A stretch of DNA of 64,000 nt, taken from positions 1 through 64,000 of the forward strand of contig JAVBPS010000001.1 of the NCBI GenBank assembly GCA_031549495.1, read 5' to 3'. A program made the position numbers and the translations under genes. Below are positions 33,409-42,498 of this stretch, piece after piece. Source of the DNA: JAVBOW01 sp031549495 (GTDB lineage Bacteria; Bacteroidota; Bacteroidia; Bacteroidales; Rikenellaceae). The notes beneath the pieces are model-generated. The model had not been told where the DNA came from, searched no databases, and saw nothing but the letters and a program-made list of their open reading frames with translations. The first letter of the stretch is position 1; each line of letters starts with the position of its first letter.

Positions 33409-34481
33409 GGCAGCAGGAAGATTTTGAGCAACAGTTCTTTGAGCAGTTCGCCGTCGTCCGCGCCCCCGGCGTTCATCCCCTTGGATTTCATGTCGTATTC
33501 GCGGATCATGCCCAAGATATTAAATACTTTGCGGTTCGGGTAACGCCCCGCCGCCTGTCGGTATTCGCCCAGGAAAAACGGCGAAGGCAGTTTGAGCATG
33601 CGGCTCAGGTCCAGATCCTGCGGCATGGGTGTGGCGCGGTTACGCGAGAGCCAGACCTGGTAATTGAGGATGAAAACGCGCTGGAAATGGGTGAACAGTG
33701 ACGAGAGGGTCACCACCAGCGGGTACTCCTTCGGATTGCGTGCGAAATGGTCGGCGATCAGCATCGCCTTGCCCTGGTCGCCCGCCGAGAGGGCACGCGT
33801 GAGTTCGAACGTGTTGAAATCCTTGCTGATGCCGATGTTCTGCTCGATGTGCTCGGCCATGATGCGCTTCGTCCCCTCGGGCAGGCTCGTCAGCAGTTTG
33901 GTGAGTTCGTTCGATATTTTGGCGATGTCCACGCCCAGGTGGTCGGTGAGCATCTGCAACGCCTTCGGGTCGATCTCGCACCCTTTCGTGCGGATGAAGC
34001 CCGAAAGCCAGGCGGTCAGTTCGTTATCGTAGGGGCGGGGGGATTCGAAGACCACGCCCTTTTCGCTGATCTGTTTGTAGAGTTGCGATCGTTTGTCGAT
34101 GTTTTTCTCCTTGTGACAGAGGATGAGGATCGTGGTCGGCGACGGGCTTTTCGTGTAGACGCTGAGCGTTTCGATCTTGCGCAGTTGCTGCGCCTCGCGC
34201 ACAAAGACTACCTGATACGACCCCATCATCGGCATCTGGCGGCAGAGGTTGACCACGGCGCCCGGCTCGGTATCCTTGCCGTAGACGACTATTTGATTAA
34301 AGGCGCGTTCACTCTCGTCGAGGATGCTTTCGGCCAGCAGTTCCGCCAGTGCGTCGATGAAATACCCCTCCTCGCCCATGAGCAGGTAGACGGGGGCGAA
34401 TTTGCGCGCCCGTATCTGCCCGCAAAGGCGCTCGTACTCCGCGACCGCGTCACGGAAACCTATTTTGCCGCTTTTAGCCAA
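33405..34481 (-). CDS. holA: DNA polymerase III subunit delta
   Basis: 358 residues, with a TTG start at 34481 (MAKSGKIGFRDAVAEYERLC). An ATG start is unlikely because the -7 element TACCTTTG lies at 34505-34498, only about 17 nt upstream. Clamp-loader delta: PVYLLMGEEGYFIDALAELL (degenerate P-loop), MMGSYQVVFVREAQQLRK, and helical C-terminal domain with IGISKDFNTFELTRALSAGD. It opens the beta clamp during loading. Confidence 0.93.
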   Translation of the reverse strand: MAKSGKIGFRDAVAEYERLCGQIRARKFAPVYLLMGEEGYFIDALAELLAESILDESERAFNQIVVYGKDTEPGAVVNLCRQMPMMGSYQVVFVREAQQLRKIETLSVYTKSPSPTTILILCHKEKNIDKRSQLYKQISEKGVVFESPRPYDNELTAWLSGFIRTKGCEIDPKALQMLTDHLGVDIAKISNELTKLLTSLPEGTKRIMAEHIEQNIGISKDFNTFELTRALSAGDQGKAMLIADHFARNPKEYPLVVTLSSLFTHFQRVFILNYQVWLSRNRATPMPQDLDLSRMLKLPSPFFLGEYRQAAGRYPNRKVFNILGMIREYDMKSKGMNAGGADDGELLKELLLKIFLLP

Positions 34482-34497
34482 GTGTTCAGATTTTGTA

Positions 34498-34505
34498 CAA
34501 AGGTA
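34498..34505 (-). promoter_or_regulatory. -7 element of the holA operon
   Basis: TACCTTTG on the minus strand; a weak -33 (GTTTA) lies upstream, between the promoter and a palindromic repeat. Confidence 0.6.
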
Positions 34506-34528
34506 AAAATAATCCGTAAACCCCGTCT

Positions 34529-34597
34529 GTCATTCCGAGCGAAGTCGAGGAATCTCAAACCTGCTGTCTGAGATTCCTCGACTTCGCTCGGAATGAC
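34529..34597. repeat. Family A palindrome, copy 8
   Basis: Perfect 29-nt arms (34529-34557, 34569-34597); core TCATTCCGAGCGAAGTCGAG. Very close to copy 6. Between DUF4301 and holA. Confidence 0.94.
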
Positions 34598-34608
34598 GAA
34601 AAAACGGG

Positions 34609-36066
34609 CTATTGATGCTGCGGCCGCAGCAGGTCGGTCACCACTTTCACGGGCGAAAAAGTCGAGATGGGCACCTCAACGAAAACCGTGTTCCATCGCG
34701 CCATCGCGCCGTTCCAAAGACCCGGAAGCTCCTGGGCGCGCAATTTGCGGCCGTCCTTCGATTTTTCGGAGATGAATCCGGTCTCGGGATCGGTATATTT
34801 CGTCAGGTCGAAGCGATCCCAATTGTGGTCCCTCACCCCGCAGACGACATCCACCGGATTGAAGTGGGTCGCCCCGCGCATCATTCCCAGGTCGGCCGGG
34901 TCGATCTGCGACGATTCGGCGATCTGCAACTGCGCCGAGCCATCCGGATTCGACACCCGGAACGGGCCGCCGCCCGGTTCTCCCTCGTTACGCACCACAC
35001 CGCACACACGCATCGGGCGGTCGAGCACTGCGCGCAGGTAATCGAGGCGATCTTTTTCCTGCCTGGAAGCGAAACCTTCCGGCAGACGGTAGCAAAGCGA
35101 TTTTTCGACGAATTCCATCGCTTCGGCCAGCACGTTCGCCCCCTCGTCCATGCGGTCGAGCAGCACGAACGCCTGCTCCTGCAAATAGAGCAGCACGCCC
35201 GCAAGCGCTTTTTTCCAGGTCACCGTATCCTCTTTCAGGCGATCCGGGGCCACATTGTCGATATTCTTGATAAAGATAATGTCCGCGTCGATGTCGCTCA
35301 GGTTCTCGATCAGCGCACCATGGCCCGCAGGACGGAAGAGCAACCGCCCGTCCGCCTCGCGGAAAGGCGTGTTATCCTCGTTGACGGCGATCGTGTCGGT
35401 CGAGGATTTCTGCTGCGAAAAACTGATCTCGTATTTGACGCCGTATTTTTCCTCGTATTTCGGCAATACCTTATCGAACAACGCCTTGAACAGCGGCAGG
35501 TGTTCGCCTGAAACCGTAAAGTGAAGGTTCACCCCGCTGCCATTGGCGCAATACATCGCCCCTTCGGCCAGATGTTCCTCGGCCGCCGTGCGCGCCCCGT
35601 CATCGTAATGATGGAACCGGATCAGCGCTTTGGGCATCGCCCCATAATTCAGTCCGGGGGTTTTGATGATCGCGCCGATCACCTTCTTCGGGTCGCGATC
35701 CCCGCCGAGCGTCTCTTCCAATGCTCCGGCAAAGGCGAATTTATCGAGTCCGGCCAGCGTTTCATCGACCGTCCGGCTGACTTTACCGTCCGAAAGGAAT
35801 TCGAAAAGCTCCTTGAACATACGCGTGGCCGCACCCGAGGCGGGAACGAATTTCACCACGCGCAGGTGGCCGCGCTCCTCATCCCAGATGGCGCAAAAAT
35901 CCTTGACCTCCTCATCCGTCAGGCGCATAATCCCATCGCCCACCAGGGCGGCTCCGGCGAGGGGCAGGAAGGGGAAACCGGTACGGAAACTCTCGATCTG
36001 CCGTCCGACCTGCTCCACAGAGGAGCCCCGCGAGGCGATCTGCTCTAAATCTTTATCTGTAAACAT
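34609..36066 (-). CDS. DUF4301 family protein
   Basis: 485 residues from the ATG at 36066 (MFTDKDLEQIASRGSSV); the upstream frame to 36138 runs through the promoter and a repeat. It contains FVPASGAATRMFKELFEFLS near residue 75, DDGARTAAEEHLAEGAMYC, FRPAGHGALIENLSDIDADI and VCGVVRNEGEPGGGPFRV. These match DUF4301, whose PASGAATRMFK segment recalls nucleotidyltransferase-like phosphate-binding loops. Function unknown; full length for the family as I know it. Confidence 0.88.
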   Translation of the reverse strand: MFTDKDLEQIASRGSSVEQVGRQIESFRTGFPFLPLAGAALVGDGIMRLTDEEVKDFCAIWDEERGHLRVVKFVPASGAATRMFKELFEFLSDGKVSRTVDETLAGLDKFAFAGALEETLGGDRDPKKVIGAIIKTPGLNYGAMPKALIRFHHYDDGARTAAEEHLAEGAMYCANGSGVNLHFTVSGEHLPLFKALFDKVLPKYEEKYGVKYEISFSQQKSSTDTIAVNEDNTPFREADGRLLFRPAGHGALIENLSDIDADIIFIKNIDNVAPDRLKEDTVTWKKALAGVLLYLQEQAFVLLDRMDEGANVLAEAMEFVEKSLCYRLPEGFASRQEKDRLDYLRAVLDRPMRVCGVVRNEGEPGGGPFRVSNPDGSAQLQIAESSQIDPADLGMMRGATHFNPVDVVCGVRDHNWDRFDLTKYTDPETGFISEKSKDGRKLRAQELPGLWNGAMARWNTVFVEVPISTFSPVKVVTDLLRPQHQ

Positions 36067-36096
36067 ATTGTAGATTATTACAATTCTTATTTCCTG

Positions 36097-36104
36097 CAAA
36101 GATA
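36097..36104 (-). promoter_or_regulatory. -7 element for DUF4301
   Basis: TATCTTTG, 31 nt before the ATG at 36066. The -33 region would fall at the edge of the neighbouring palindrome. Confidence 0.55.
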
Positions 36105-36118
36105 CGCAATTCAGAATA

Positions 36119-36225
36119 ATATAAGGAAGTTCCCTCACCTTCGTTCGGGATGACGTTATTATTATTGTGTCCGAGCAAACTCAATCAACGTCATCCCGAA
36201 CGAAGGTGAGGAAACTTCCTTATAT
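36119..36225. repeat. Family A-like palindrome in reversed order, copy 9
   Basis: Arms 36119-36157 and 36187-36225 (39 nt, one mismatch). Here TTCCTCACC is outside and GTCAT is towards the loop, the reverse of the other copies; core CTTCGTTCGGGATGACG. It ends three bases before the AddB stop codon. Confidence 0.92.
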
Positions 36226-36227
36226 CA

Positions 36228-39071
36228 TTATTCCGAGCGGGCGCAAACGGCATTAAAATCGCAGTATTTACATTGCCGCACATCCTCGCACTGCACGAAA
36301 GGCCGCACAGGATCGAACAACTCCGTGAGCATCAGCCGCAACTGTTCCTCGAATCGTTCGGCATAATGCGAGTAGCGCGTCACATGGTCTTCCGCCTGCT
36401 TATCCCACAGCAGATGGGAATAATCGGCCTCATGCAGATGGCGCACGGCATAAACCGCGGGCTGGACATCCGTATGCTGCATCTGTGAGAGCATCATGGC
36501 ATAGAGCAGCGTCTGGATCGCCGCCCCGGCCGCCCCGCGCGCGTCGCCCGTAAACAGCGACTCCACGCCGTCGAACGAGAGCATGAGCGAATTGCCCCCC
36601 GCACGCGCCGTCTTGTAATCGATCACGCGCAGCAGGTCGCCCGCCAGACGATCCACCCGGTCGGCCGTGCCGGTAAAATAAACCGTGCGGCCTGCCCCGA
36701 TCGCCACCTCGCCTTTCAACTTGTATTCCAACTCTTCGAAGCGCACTTCCGACTGCGCCGCGTCATAGGGCAGAATCTCCCGGTTCACGTAACGCCGGAT
36801 CACATCGCTGGCCAGTTGCAGGCCACCGCCATATTCCGCCTCACCCTCCGTGCGGGTATATTCCTCCGCGATGGCGCGCCGGACGGCCTCGTCGACCGTG
36901 GCGGAGTTGATAAGCTCCTTGACGGCAGGGTCGGCCACACCCTTCAATGGGGCATAGATATATTGCATCGCCTTGTGCAGGATCGTGCCGAAAAGCCGCG
37001 CATCGACCTGCTCGGCAACCTCCTCGCGCGTGGCGATCCCCGCCACCGAGCGGAAATAGAACCTGAGCGGACAGGCTACATAAGCGGAAAACGCCGTGGG
37101 CGAAAGCCTCCGCCCGCCCATCTTCCAGTCGGGTTCGAGGAAGGCGTTCAACTTGCGCATCACGCTCTCGCTTTTCTCGACCGTGATCGGCTCGCGGTTG
37201 AAAATATTGGCATCCAGGGCCACCTCGCGCCTTTCGACGCGGTGCCCCGATTCATATTCCAATTGATAGATATAGCGGCTCGGCTCGCCCCGCAGTCGTT
37301 CATCGCTACGCGAGCAGTAAACCAAATGGATCCGCCCGGGGCGCTGCATGAGGCGGTAGAAATAGTAGGCGTACATCGCCTCCTGGTGCTGTACGGTCGG
37401 CAGACCGTAAGCCGCGCGCAACGTATAGGGAATAAACGAAGTATTCGAAGCCCGGTTGCCCGGCAGCAGGTCGTCGCCCGTCGAAAGGATCACCACGTTT
37501 TCGAAATCCAGCGCGCGCGTCTCCAGAAAACCCATCACCTGCAACCCCTGCAAAGGTTCACCCTCATAGGGAATACGCACCCCCTGCAAATGGCGGCGCA
37601 GTAGCGAGGCAAAAGTACGGTCAGAGAGATCGACGCCGCATTCTTCCAGCGAATTGCACATTTTGCGTATCCCGTCGGCCGTGACCGAAAGGAATTCGGC
37701 GCGCAACGGATCCCCCTCCGCACCCGGCCCCCGCGACACGCGCGAAAGCATGCCGACGAGGTATTCGCCCAACGGCCGCCACCCTTCCCTCGGGGTAAAA
37801 AGCTCTGTCAGGAATTCCCCTTCGGCGAAAACGGAAACATCCGGGTAGACCAAACTGTTTTCGGTGATCCGTTTCAATATCTTAGCCGTATCGGCCTGCT
37901 CCAGCACATAGGGATGGCGCAGCAATCCGGTCGCGTCGCTGTGATAAAAACGCGTTCCCTCGGCATCCACGCGTTTGTTCCGCTGCAATTCGAGCAACCT
38001 CTCGGCAAACGAATACGCGAGGGTCTGCCGCAGCGGGTAACCCATCGTGACATTGATTTGCTCCACATTCTGCGGCACAGACCAGAGCAGCGTTTCCAAC
38101 AGCCCTTCATCGGCAAGCACCACCGCCGTTTCCTTACCCGGCGCGGCGATCTCAGCGAGAAAAGTCCCTGCGTATTTGCATTGCAGCACGTCCGAAGGCG
38201 CGGAAACGGCCACGACCTCCTTCTTCCCTGCAAATGAAGCCGTCCCGCCCGGAAGCGGCTCCGTCATCGGGTAACGCACGATATTCTCACGCATGAACAA
38301 CCCCGCCTCGTGCCCCTTATTCTCAATATAATGATCGTCGTAATCCCAGAAAAACTCCGCCACGCCCGAGTCGCGCAGGTAATCGAGCAGCACCTTTTCA
38401 CATCCCGTCAGGGCGTTGAACCCCACCACGGCATAACGCTGTGAAGCGATCCCTTCCGGCACCTCTCCCGCTTGCAGCCGTTCGGCCGCCGTGCGGTGCA
38501 TCATCCCTGTATAGGCCAACCCTTCGGCGGCCAGGGCCTCCTTATATTCTTTATAGACGTCCCCCAGCGAATCCCACACTTTTAAAAAAGCGCGCTTCTC
38601 ATCCGAATCCCGCTCCCTGGGCCCAAACCCGGTCCAGAACTGCTGGATGGCCTTCAACTGGTCCGGGTCCAAAAAATCCTGCACGGCCTCGATCTCCTTC
38701 ATCTCCCGCATATTGCGGAATAATGAAGCGGCATCGACCCTGTATTTGTCGATCGCATCGAAATCCGTGAGCAGCGCATCGCCCCAATAGTAGAACGAGT
38801 CGAAATCCTCCTTGTGGTGGCGCGCCCAGACCTTATACAATTCGGTCACCAGCCGCGTACGGTCGCCCGCCCGCTGCCCCGAGATGCGCGACATCAATTC
38901 GTCGACAGAGGTGATGGAAGGTTCCCACAACGGCCTATCGCACAAACGCGAGAGGGCGTCATTGAAAAAAAGTTGCGCCCGGCGCGAGGGAAAAATAAGG
39001 CAAAGGGACGAAATTTCGTCCCCTGTCCGCCGGTAAAGTTGCCCGGCCACCTGCGCAAGGAATCCCTCCAT
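36228..39071 (-). CDS. AddB-like PD-(D/E)XK nuclease/helicase-related protein
   Basis: 947 residues. The N-terminal half has inactive-helicase features (LIFPSRRAQLFFNDALSRL). The C-terminal nuclease domain has TGTADRVDRLAGDLLRVIDY followed by KTARAG, the PD-(D/E)XK core. Four cysteines fit the AddB iron-sulfur staple: one in AYVACPLRFYFRS and three in CKYCDFNAVC. Probable partner of the AddA-like gene at 44226 in double-strand-break end resection. It starts directly after the stop of the GIN gene (no gap). Confidence 0.88.
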   Translation of the reverse strand: MEGFLAQVAGQLYRRTGDEISSLCLIFPSRRAQLFFNDALSRLCDRPLWEPSITSVDELMSRISGQRAGDRTRLVTELYKVWARHHKEDFDSFYYWGDALLTDFDAIDKYRVDAASLFRNMREMKEIEAVQDFLDPDQLKAIQQFWTGFGPRERDSDEKRAFLKVWDSLGDVYKEYKEALAAEGLAYTGMMHRTAAERLQAGEVPEGIASQRYAVVGFNALTGCEKVLLDYLRDSGVAEFFWDYDDHYIENKGHEAGLFMRENIVRYPMTEPLPGGTASFAGKKEVVAVSAPSDVLQCKYAGTFLAEIAAPGKETAVVLADEGLLETLLWSVPQNVEQINVTMGYPLRQTLAYSFAERLLELQRNKRVDAEGTRFYHSDATGLLRHPYVLEQADTAKILKRITENSLVYPDVSVFAEGEFLTELFTPREGWRPLGEYLVGMLSRVSRGPGAEGDPLRAEFLSVTADGIRKMCNSLEECGVDLSDRTFASLLRRHLQGVRIPYEGEPLQGLQVMGFLETRALDFENVVILSTGDDLLPGNRASNTSFIPYTLRAAYGLPTVQHQEAMYAYYFYRLMQRPGRIHLVYCSRSDERLRGEPSRYIYQLEYESGHRVERREVALDANIFNREPITVEKSESVMRKLNAFLEPDWKMGGRRLSPTAFSAYVACPLRFYFRSVAGIATREEVAEQVDARLFGTILHKAMQYIYAPLKGVADPAVKELINSATVDEAVRRAIAEEYTRTEGEAEYGGGLQLASDVIRRYVNREILPYDAAQSEVRFEELEYKLKGEVAIGAGRTVYFTGTADRVDRLAGDLLRVIDYKTARAGGNSLMLSFDGVESLFTGDARGAAGAAIQTLLYAMMLSQMQHTDVQPAVYAVRHLHEADYSHLLWDKQAEDHVTRYSHYAERFEEQLRLMLTELFDPVRPFVQCEDVRQCKYCDFNAVCARSE

Positions 39072-39755
39072 TTATTTACCGATATCGTTCACATTACCGC
39101 CCAGCTTGGTCACCATGTGCAACAATTCCGGTTCGCCGCGGTAGAAGACCGACGAGCCGGTGCTCGTTTCAGCCACGAGGCGCTCGGTGCTCCAAACATA
39201 AATCTCGGAATAAACATAAGATTTCACGAAAGCCGCACGCGCCTCGCAACGGCGGGCGTCGATCTTGCTGCGCTGGTTGGCCGTCAGGGTGATGTATTTG
39301 CTCATGCCCTCGATCTGGGCGGCCGAGTTACCCGTGAGGCTCAGCGTGAAATCGCGGCAATCGAGCGTGGCGGTCAACTTGGCCCCCGTGGTCATATCGG
39401 CCGCAAAGAGGTCTTCGGTCAGCACCTCCTTGAAGATCACGTCGGCGCCGTTGGAGGTGAGCGAGGTCAGGTGGCGGTAATATATTTTCACGGCCAGCGC
39501 CCCCGGCTTCTGCTGCGCGGGACGCACCTTGATCGCCAGGGTCCCTTTATTCACATTCCAGCTCACCTGCCCCGGGTCGATACCGTGCAGTTCCATGTAG
39601 ACGCCCGGTTTGTCCGCGGGCAGCATCTCCACGCTCATGCTTCCCACCAACGACACGGAGGTAAAGTCGTTGATATCCTCACCTTTGATCACCTGCTGCG
39701 CCTGGGCGCCTACGACCCCGGCCAACAGGCAGAGCGCCAAAATCATCCTTTTCAT
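39072..39755 (-). CDS. Head GIN domain (DUF2807) exported protein
   Basis: 227 residues. Signal peptide MKRMILALCLLAGVVGAQAQ, then GIN pattern: DFTSVSLVGSMSVEMLPADK, LAIKVRPAQQKPGALAVKIY, LTSLTSNGADVIFKEVL, GAKLTATLDCRDFTLSLTGN. A weaker relative of the protein at 7734. It shares a promoter with addB downstream. Function unknown. Confidence 0.85.
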   Translation of the reverse strand: MKRMILALCLLAGVVGAQAQQVIKGEDINDFTSVSLVGSMSVEMLPADKPGVYMELHGIDPGQVSWNVNKGTLAIKVRPAQQKPGALAVKIYYRHLTSLTSNGADVIFKEVLTEDLFAADMTTGAKLTATLDCRDFTLSLTGNSAAQIEGMSKYITLTANQRSKIDARRCEARAAFVKSYVYSEIYVWSTERLVAETSTGSSVFYRGEPELLHMVTKLGGNVNDIGK

Positions 39756-39776
39756 AATCTTCTGTTTAAATTACAG

Positions 39777-39808
39777 CAAAGATAGCGAATCGAAGCGACA
39801 AAACGCAA
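39777..39808 (-). promoter_or_regulatory. Promoter of the GIN-addB operon
   Basis: Minus strand TTG (39808-39806), 21-nt spacer, TATCTTTG (39784-39777), 22 nt before the ATG. Confidence 0.65.
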
Positions 39809-39869
39809 CAGATTCCGGAAGGAATATTTCATCAAATGGCGGAAACAACGATTTTTTTCGTTTTACTTT

Positions 39870-39894
39870 GCAACTATTCCGGTTTGCCTGCGTC
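39870..39894 (+). promoter_or_regulatory. Candidate ECF-type promoter before the third sigma gene
   Basis: GCAAC (39870-39874), 16-nt spacer, CGTC (39891-39894) followed by TTA. Similar to the motif at 5466-5491. If real, transcription starts after the ATG at 39897, so the ATG at 39918 is the true start. Confidence 0.4.
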
Positions 39895-39917
39895 TTATGG
39901 GCAAAACAGTTTTACGT

Positions 39918-40409
39918 ATGACCACAGATCAAACCAAAGCCCGTGAATTCGAACAGTTCGCCGACCGGCACCGCCGCGTGATCGGCAAGATCTGCTACCT
40001 CTACGCCACGGACGACCAGAATTTCGACGACCTCTACCAGGAGGTGCTGATCAACCTCTGGCAAGGATTCGACCGTTTCGAAGGGCGGGCCAAAGCCTCG
40101 TCGTGGGTCTATCGCGTCGGGTTGAACACCTGCATCTCGTTCTACCGCCGCAACCGGCGCCACACGGGAACGCTACCCCTGGCGGAGTGCCCGGGCCTCA
40201 CGGAGCAGGACACCGAACGCACCGAACGGCTGCAGGAGCTCTACGCGCTGATCGCCCGTCTCGACCCGCTCGAAAAAGCGGTGGTCATGCTGTGGCTCGA
40301 CGAGCAGCCCTACGAGGAGATCGCCGCCATCACGGGCCTCACGCGCAACAACGTGGCCTCGAAACTCCACCGCATCAAACTGAAACTGCGTGAGCAGGCA
40401 AACGCTTAA
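39918..40409 (+). CDS. ECF RNA polymerase sigma factor
   Basis: 163 residues from 39918 (MTTDQTKAREFEQFADRH); 170 if the ATG at 39897 is used. Region 2: DDLYQEVLINLWQGFDRFEG and SSWVYRVGLNTCISFYRRNR. Region 4: LDPLEKAVVMLWLDEQPYEE and IAAITGLTRNNVASKLHRIK. Followed 11 nt later by a membrane protein that probably acts as its anti-sigma factor. Confidence 0.93.
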   Translation: MTTDQTKAREFEQFADRHRRVIGKICYLYATDDQNFDDLYQEVLINLWQGFDRFEGRAKASSWVYRVGLNTCISFYRRNRRHTGTLPLAECPGLTEQDTERTERLQELYALIARLDPLEKAVVMLWLDEQPYEEIAAITGLTRNNVASKLHRIKLKLREQANA

Positions 40410-40420
40410 AATCCGGAATT

Positions 40421-40999
40421 ATGGAACTCGACGAACTGAAAACCAAATGGCGCGAGCTGGACGAGCGCCTCGACCGCACGGAAGCCAAAATGCGCAGCAT
40501 GGCCGCCGAAATTACCGCAGGCCGCCTCACCTCGGCCAAACAACGGTTGACGCGGACTTTCCGCATAACGGCTGTATTGCCGCTGCTGTTACCCGGTTGC
40601 TTCATGTGGATCTTCCGCCTGCTCGGGGCCGATCCGGGTATAGCCGTCCATGTATTGCTCGGATTGTTTTTCGTGGCGATACTCGTGCGGCAGATCATCC
40701 TGCTGCGCATGCTTTCGAAAATAGATCCGGGGACGATGAGCGTGCGCGACGCCTGTGCCGCCGTACTCCGGCTGCGCAAGGTTTTCCTGGGCGGGGTCAT
40801 TGCCGGCGCGGTGTTGGCGGTACCGTTGCTTATCGCTCTGGGAATCTTTTTTTCGACCTTCGTACAATCGTCCCTGCTTTACGGTTTTGCATCCGGCCTC
40901 ATCGCCGGGGCGCTGGTCGGGGTAAAGGTCTTCCTGCGCATATCGGGCGAGATCAACGCCATGCGCGACGCTTTGCGGGACACAGGGGACGAGGCGTAA
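40421..40999 (+). CDS. Four-helix membrane protein, putative anti-sigma partner
   Basis: 192 residues. An N-terminal charged coiled-coil-like stretch (MELDELKTKWRELDERLDRT) precedes about four hydrophobic helices arranged in two pairs (residues 47-90 and 124-170). I recognise this pairing of ECF sigma gene and small multi-helix protein from other Bacteroidales, but it has no named domain I can state. The anti-sigma role is inferred from position. Confidence 0.65.
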   Translation: MELDELKTKWRELDERLDRTEAKMRSMAAEITAGRLTSAKQRLTRTFRITAVLPLLLPGCFMWIFRLLGADPGIAVHVLLGLFFVAILVRQIILLRMLSKIDPGTMSVRDACAAVLRLRKVFLGGVIAGAVLAVPLLIALGIFFSTFVQSSLLYGFASGLIAGALVGVKVFLRISGEINAMRDALRDTGDEA

Positions 41000-41047
41000 T
41001 TCCCGCTTCGCCATCCGGCCCGGTGCGGTAGCGTCCGGCGGAGACGA

Positions 41048-41079
41048 TTTGCATTTCTCGCCGATTATCGCTAAAATTG
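41048..41079 (+). promoter_or_regulatory. Probable promoter of the CMP-sugar/flippase genes
   Basis: TTTG (41048-41051), 20-nt spacer, TAAAATTG (41072-41079), one mismatch from TAnnTTTG. Confidence 0.5.
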
Positions 41080-41103
41080 TCCCTTTATAGCCAGGCCAAA
41101 AAG

Positions 41104-41757
41104 ATGAAAGTCGTCGCATTCGTACCCATCCGGCTCAACAGCAAACGGGTCGTCGGTAAAAATATGAAAACACTGGGTGGCAAGCCCTTATTGTCCTATT
41201 TACTGGAAACGCTGGTCACGGTGGAGGGCATCGACGAGATCTATGTGTTCTGCAGTTCTCCGGAAATAAAGGCATATTGCCCCGAGGGGGTAAAATTCCT
41301 GGAACGCAGCAAGACCCTCGATGAAGACACCACTCTGGGCGGGGAGATATACGACGCGTTCGTGCGGCAGGTCGACGCCGACGTGTATATGCTTTCGCAC
41401 GTAACCTCGCCGTTCATCAAAGCCTCCACCATCGACCATGCGATCGGCCAGGTCGTGCGCAGCAGCTACGATTCGGCATTCAGCGCGGAAAAGATCCGCA
41501 CGTTCGCCTGGTACGGCGGCCAACCGCTCAATTACAGCCTCAGCCATGTGCCCCGGACGCAGGACCTGGAACCGGTCTGGGTCGAAACCAGCGCATTCTA
41601 TATTTTCCGCAAAGAGGTCTGGACCGGGCTGCACCAACGCATCGGCAGCAACCCGTTCATCGCCGAAGTGGATAAACTGGAAGGCGTCGACATCGACATG
41701 CCCCAGGATTTCGCCTTCGCAGAGAGGATCCTGCCGCTCATACATCCCGACCGATGA
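41104..41757 (+). CDS. Acylneuraminate cytidylyltransferase-like enzyme
   Basis: 217 residues from the ATG at 41104 (MKVVAFVPIRLNSKRVVGKN). Nucleotidyltransferase fold with the CMP-NeuAc/CMP-KDO synthetase pattern: PIRLNSKRVVGKN, LGGKPLLSYLLETL, HVTSPFIKASTIDHAI and DIDMPQDFAFAE. It would activate a nonulosonic or related acid sugar with CTP. No sialic acid or legionaminic acid synthesis genes are in the window. The stop overlaps the next start by ATGA. Confidence 0.85.
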   Translation: MKVVAFVPIRLNSKRVVGKNMKTLGGKPLLSYLLETLVTVEGIDEIYVFCSSPEIKAYCPEGVKFLERSKTLDEDTTLGGEIYDAFVRQVDADVYMLSHVTSPFIKASTIDHAIGQVVRSSYDSAFSAEKIRTFAWYGGQPLNYSLSHVPRTQDLEPVWVETSAFYIFRKEVWTGLHQRIGSNPFIAEVDKLEGVDIDMPQDFAFAERILPLIHPDR

Positions 41758-42494
41758 AGATCTACGACGGCGATTGGTGGAATGCGGCCAACCGGCTCTA
41801 CTACATCCTGCGTCCGAAATACCGTGGTAGGCTGAAATCTTTCCGCGGTAAACACCGGGGCGGGCGCTGCTTCCTGATCGGCAACGGCCCGAGCCTGACG
41901 GTCGGCGACCTGGAATGTCTGAGGAACGAGACGACGATGGTCACCAACTCCATCATCCGCATCTTCGGCGACTTAAGCTACACGCCCACCTACTATTTCG
42001 CACAGGACTCCGGCGTGATGAAGGACAATATGGAGTTGATCCGTACGACGCCCGGCGTCACAAAATTCCTCAAAGCCCATTACGCGTCCCGTTATCACGC
42101 TAAGGACGCCATCTATTATAATATCTACGAAGACCGGATCGCATTCAGCCCCGACATATCGAAAGGCGTGTACGGCGGCTGGACGGTGATGTACAGCATG
42201 ATGCAGTTCGCGGCCTATATGGGTTTTTCGGAGATTTATCTTCTGGGCGTGGATTTCAACTACGCCAAGGGCGACACGGAGATCAACGCCGGCTGTTATT
42301 TCGATGAGCGCCTGTTCAATAAGGATATGAATTACGCCCTGCCCCGCCCCGCCATAACGCTCGCAGCCTACCGGCAGGCCCGGGAATACTGCGAGGCGCA
42401 CGGCATCCGGATCTACAACGCCACCCGGGGCGGAAAACTGGAGGTTTTCGAGCGGGCGGATTTCGACTCGCTATTCATCAACGCCCCGGAATAA
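41754..42494 (+). CDS. DUF115 / GT42-like protein
   Basis: 246 residues. FLIGNGPSLTVGDLECLRNE near residue 39 and FSEIYLLGVDFNYAKGDTEI near residue 160. This is the nucleotide-binding pattern of DUF115 proteins and of GT42 sialyltransferases (IxGNGPSL ... GFxEIYLxGxDF). With the CMP-sugar synthetase encoded just before it, in translational coupling, a CMP-sugar-dependent glycosyltransferase is the best guess. The specificity is unknown. Confidence 0.7.
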   Translation: MKIYDGDWWNAANRLYYILRPKYRGRLKSFRGKHRGGRCFLIGNGPSLTVGDLECLRNETTMVTNSIIRIFGDLSYTPTYYFAQDSGVMKDNMELIRTTPGVTKFLKAHYASRYHAKDAIYYNIYEDRIAFSPDISKGVYGGWTVMYSMMQFAAYMGFSEIYLLGVDFNYAKGDTEINAGCYFDERLFNKDMNYALPRPAITLAAYRQAREYCEAHGIRIYNATRGGKLEVFERADFDSLFINAPE

Positions 42495-42498
42495 TATC

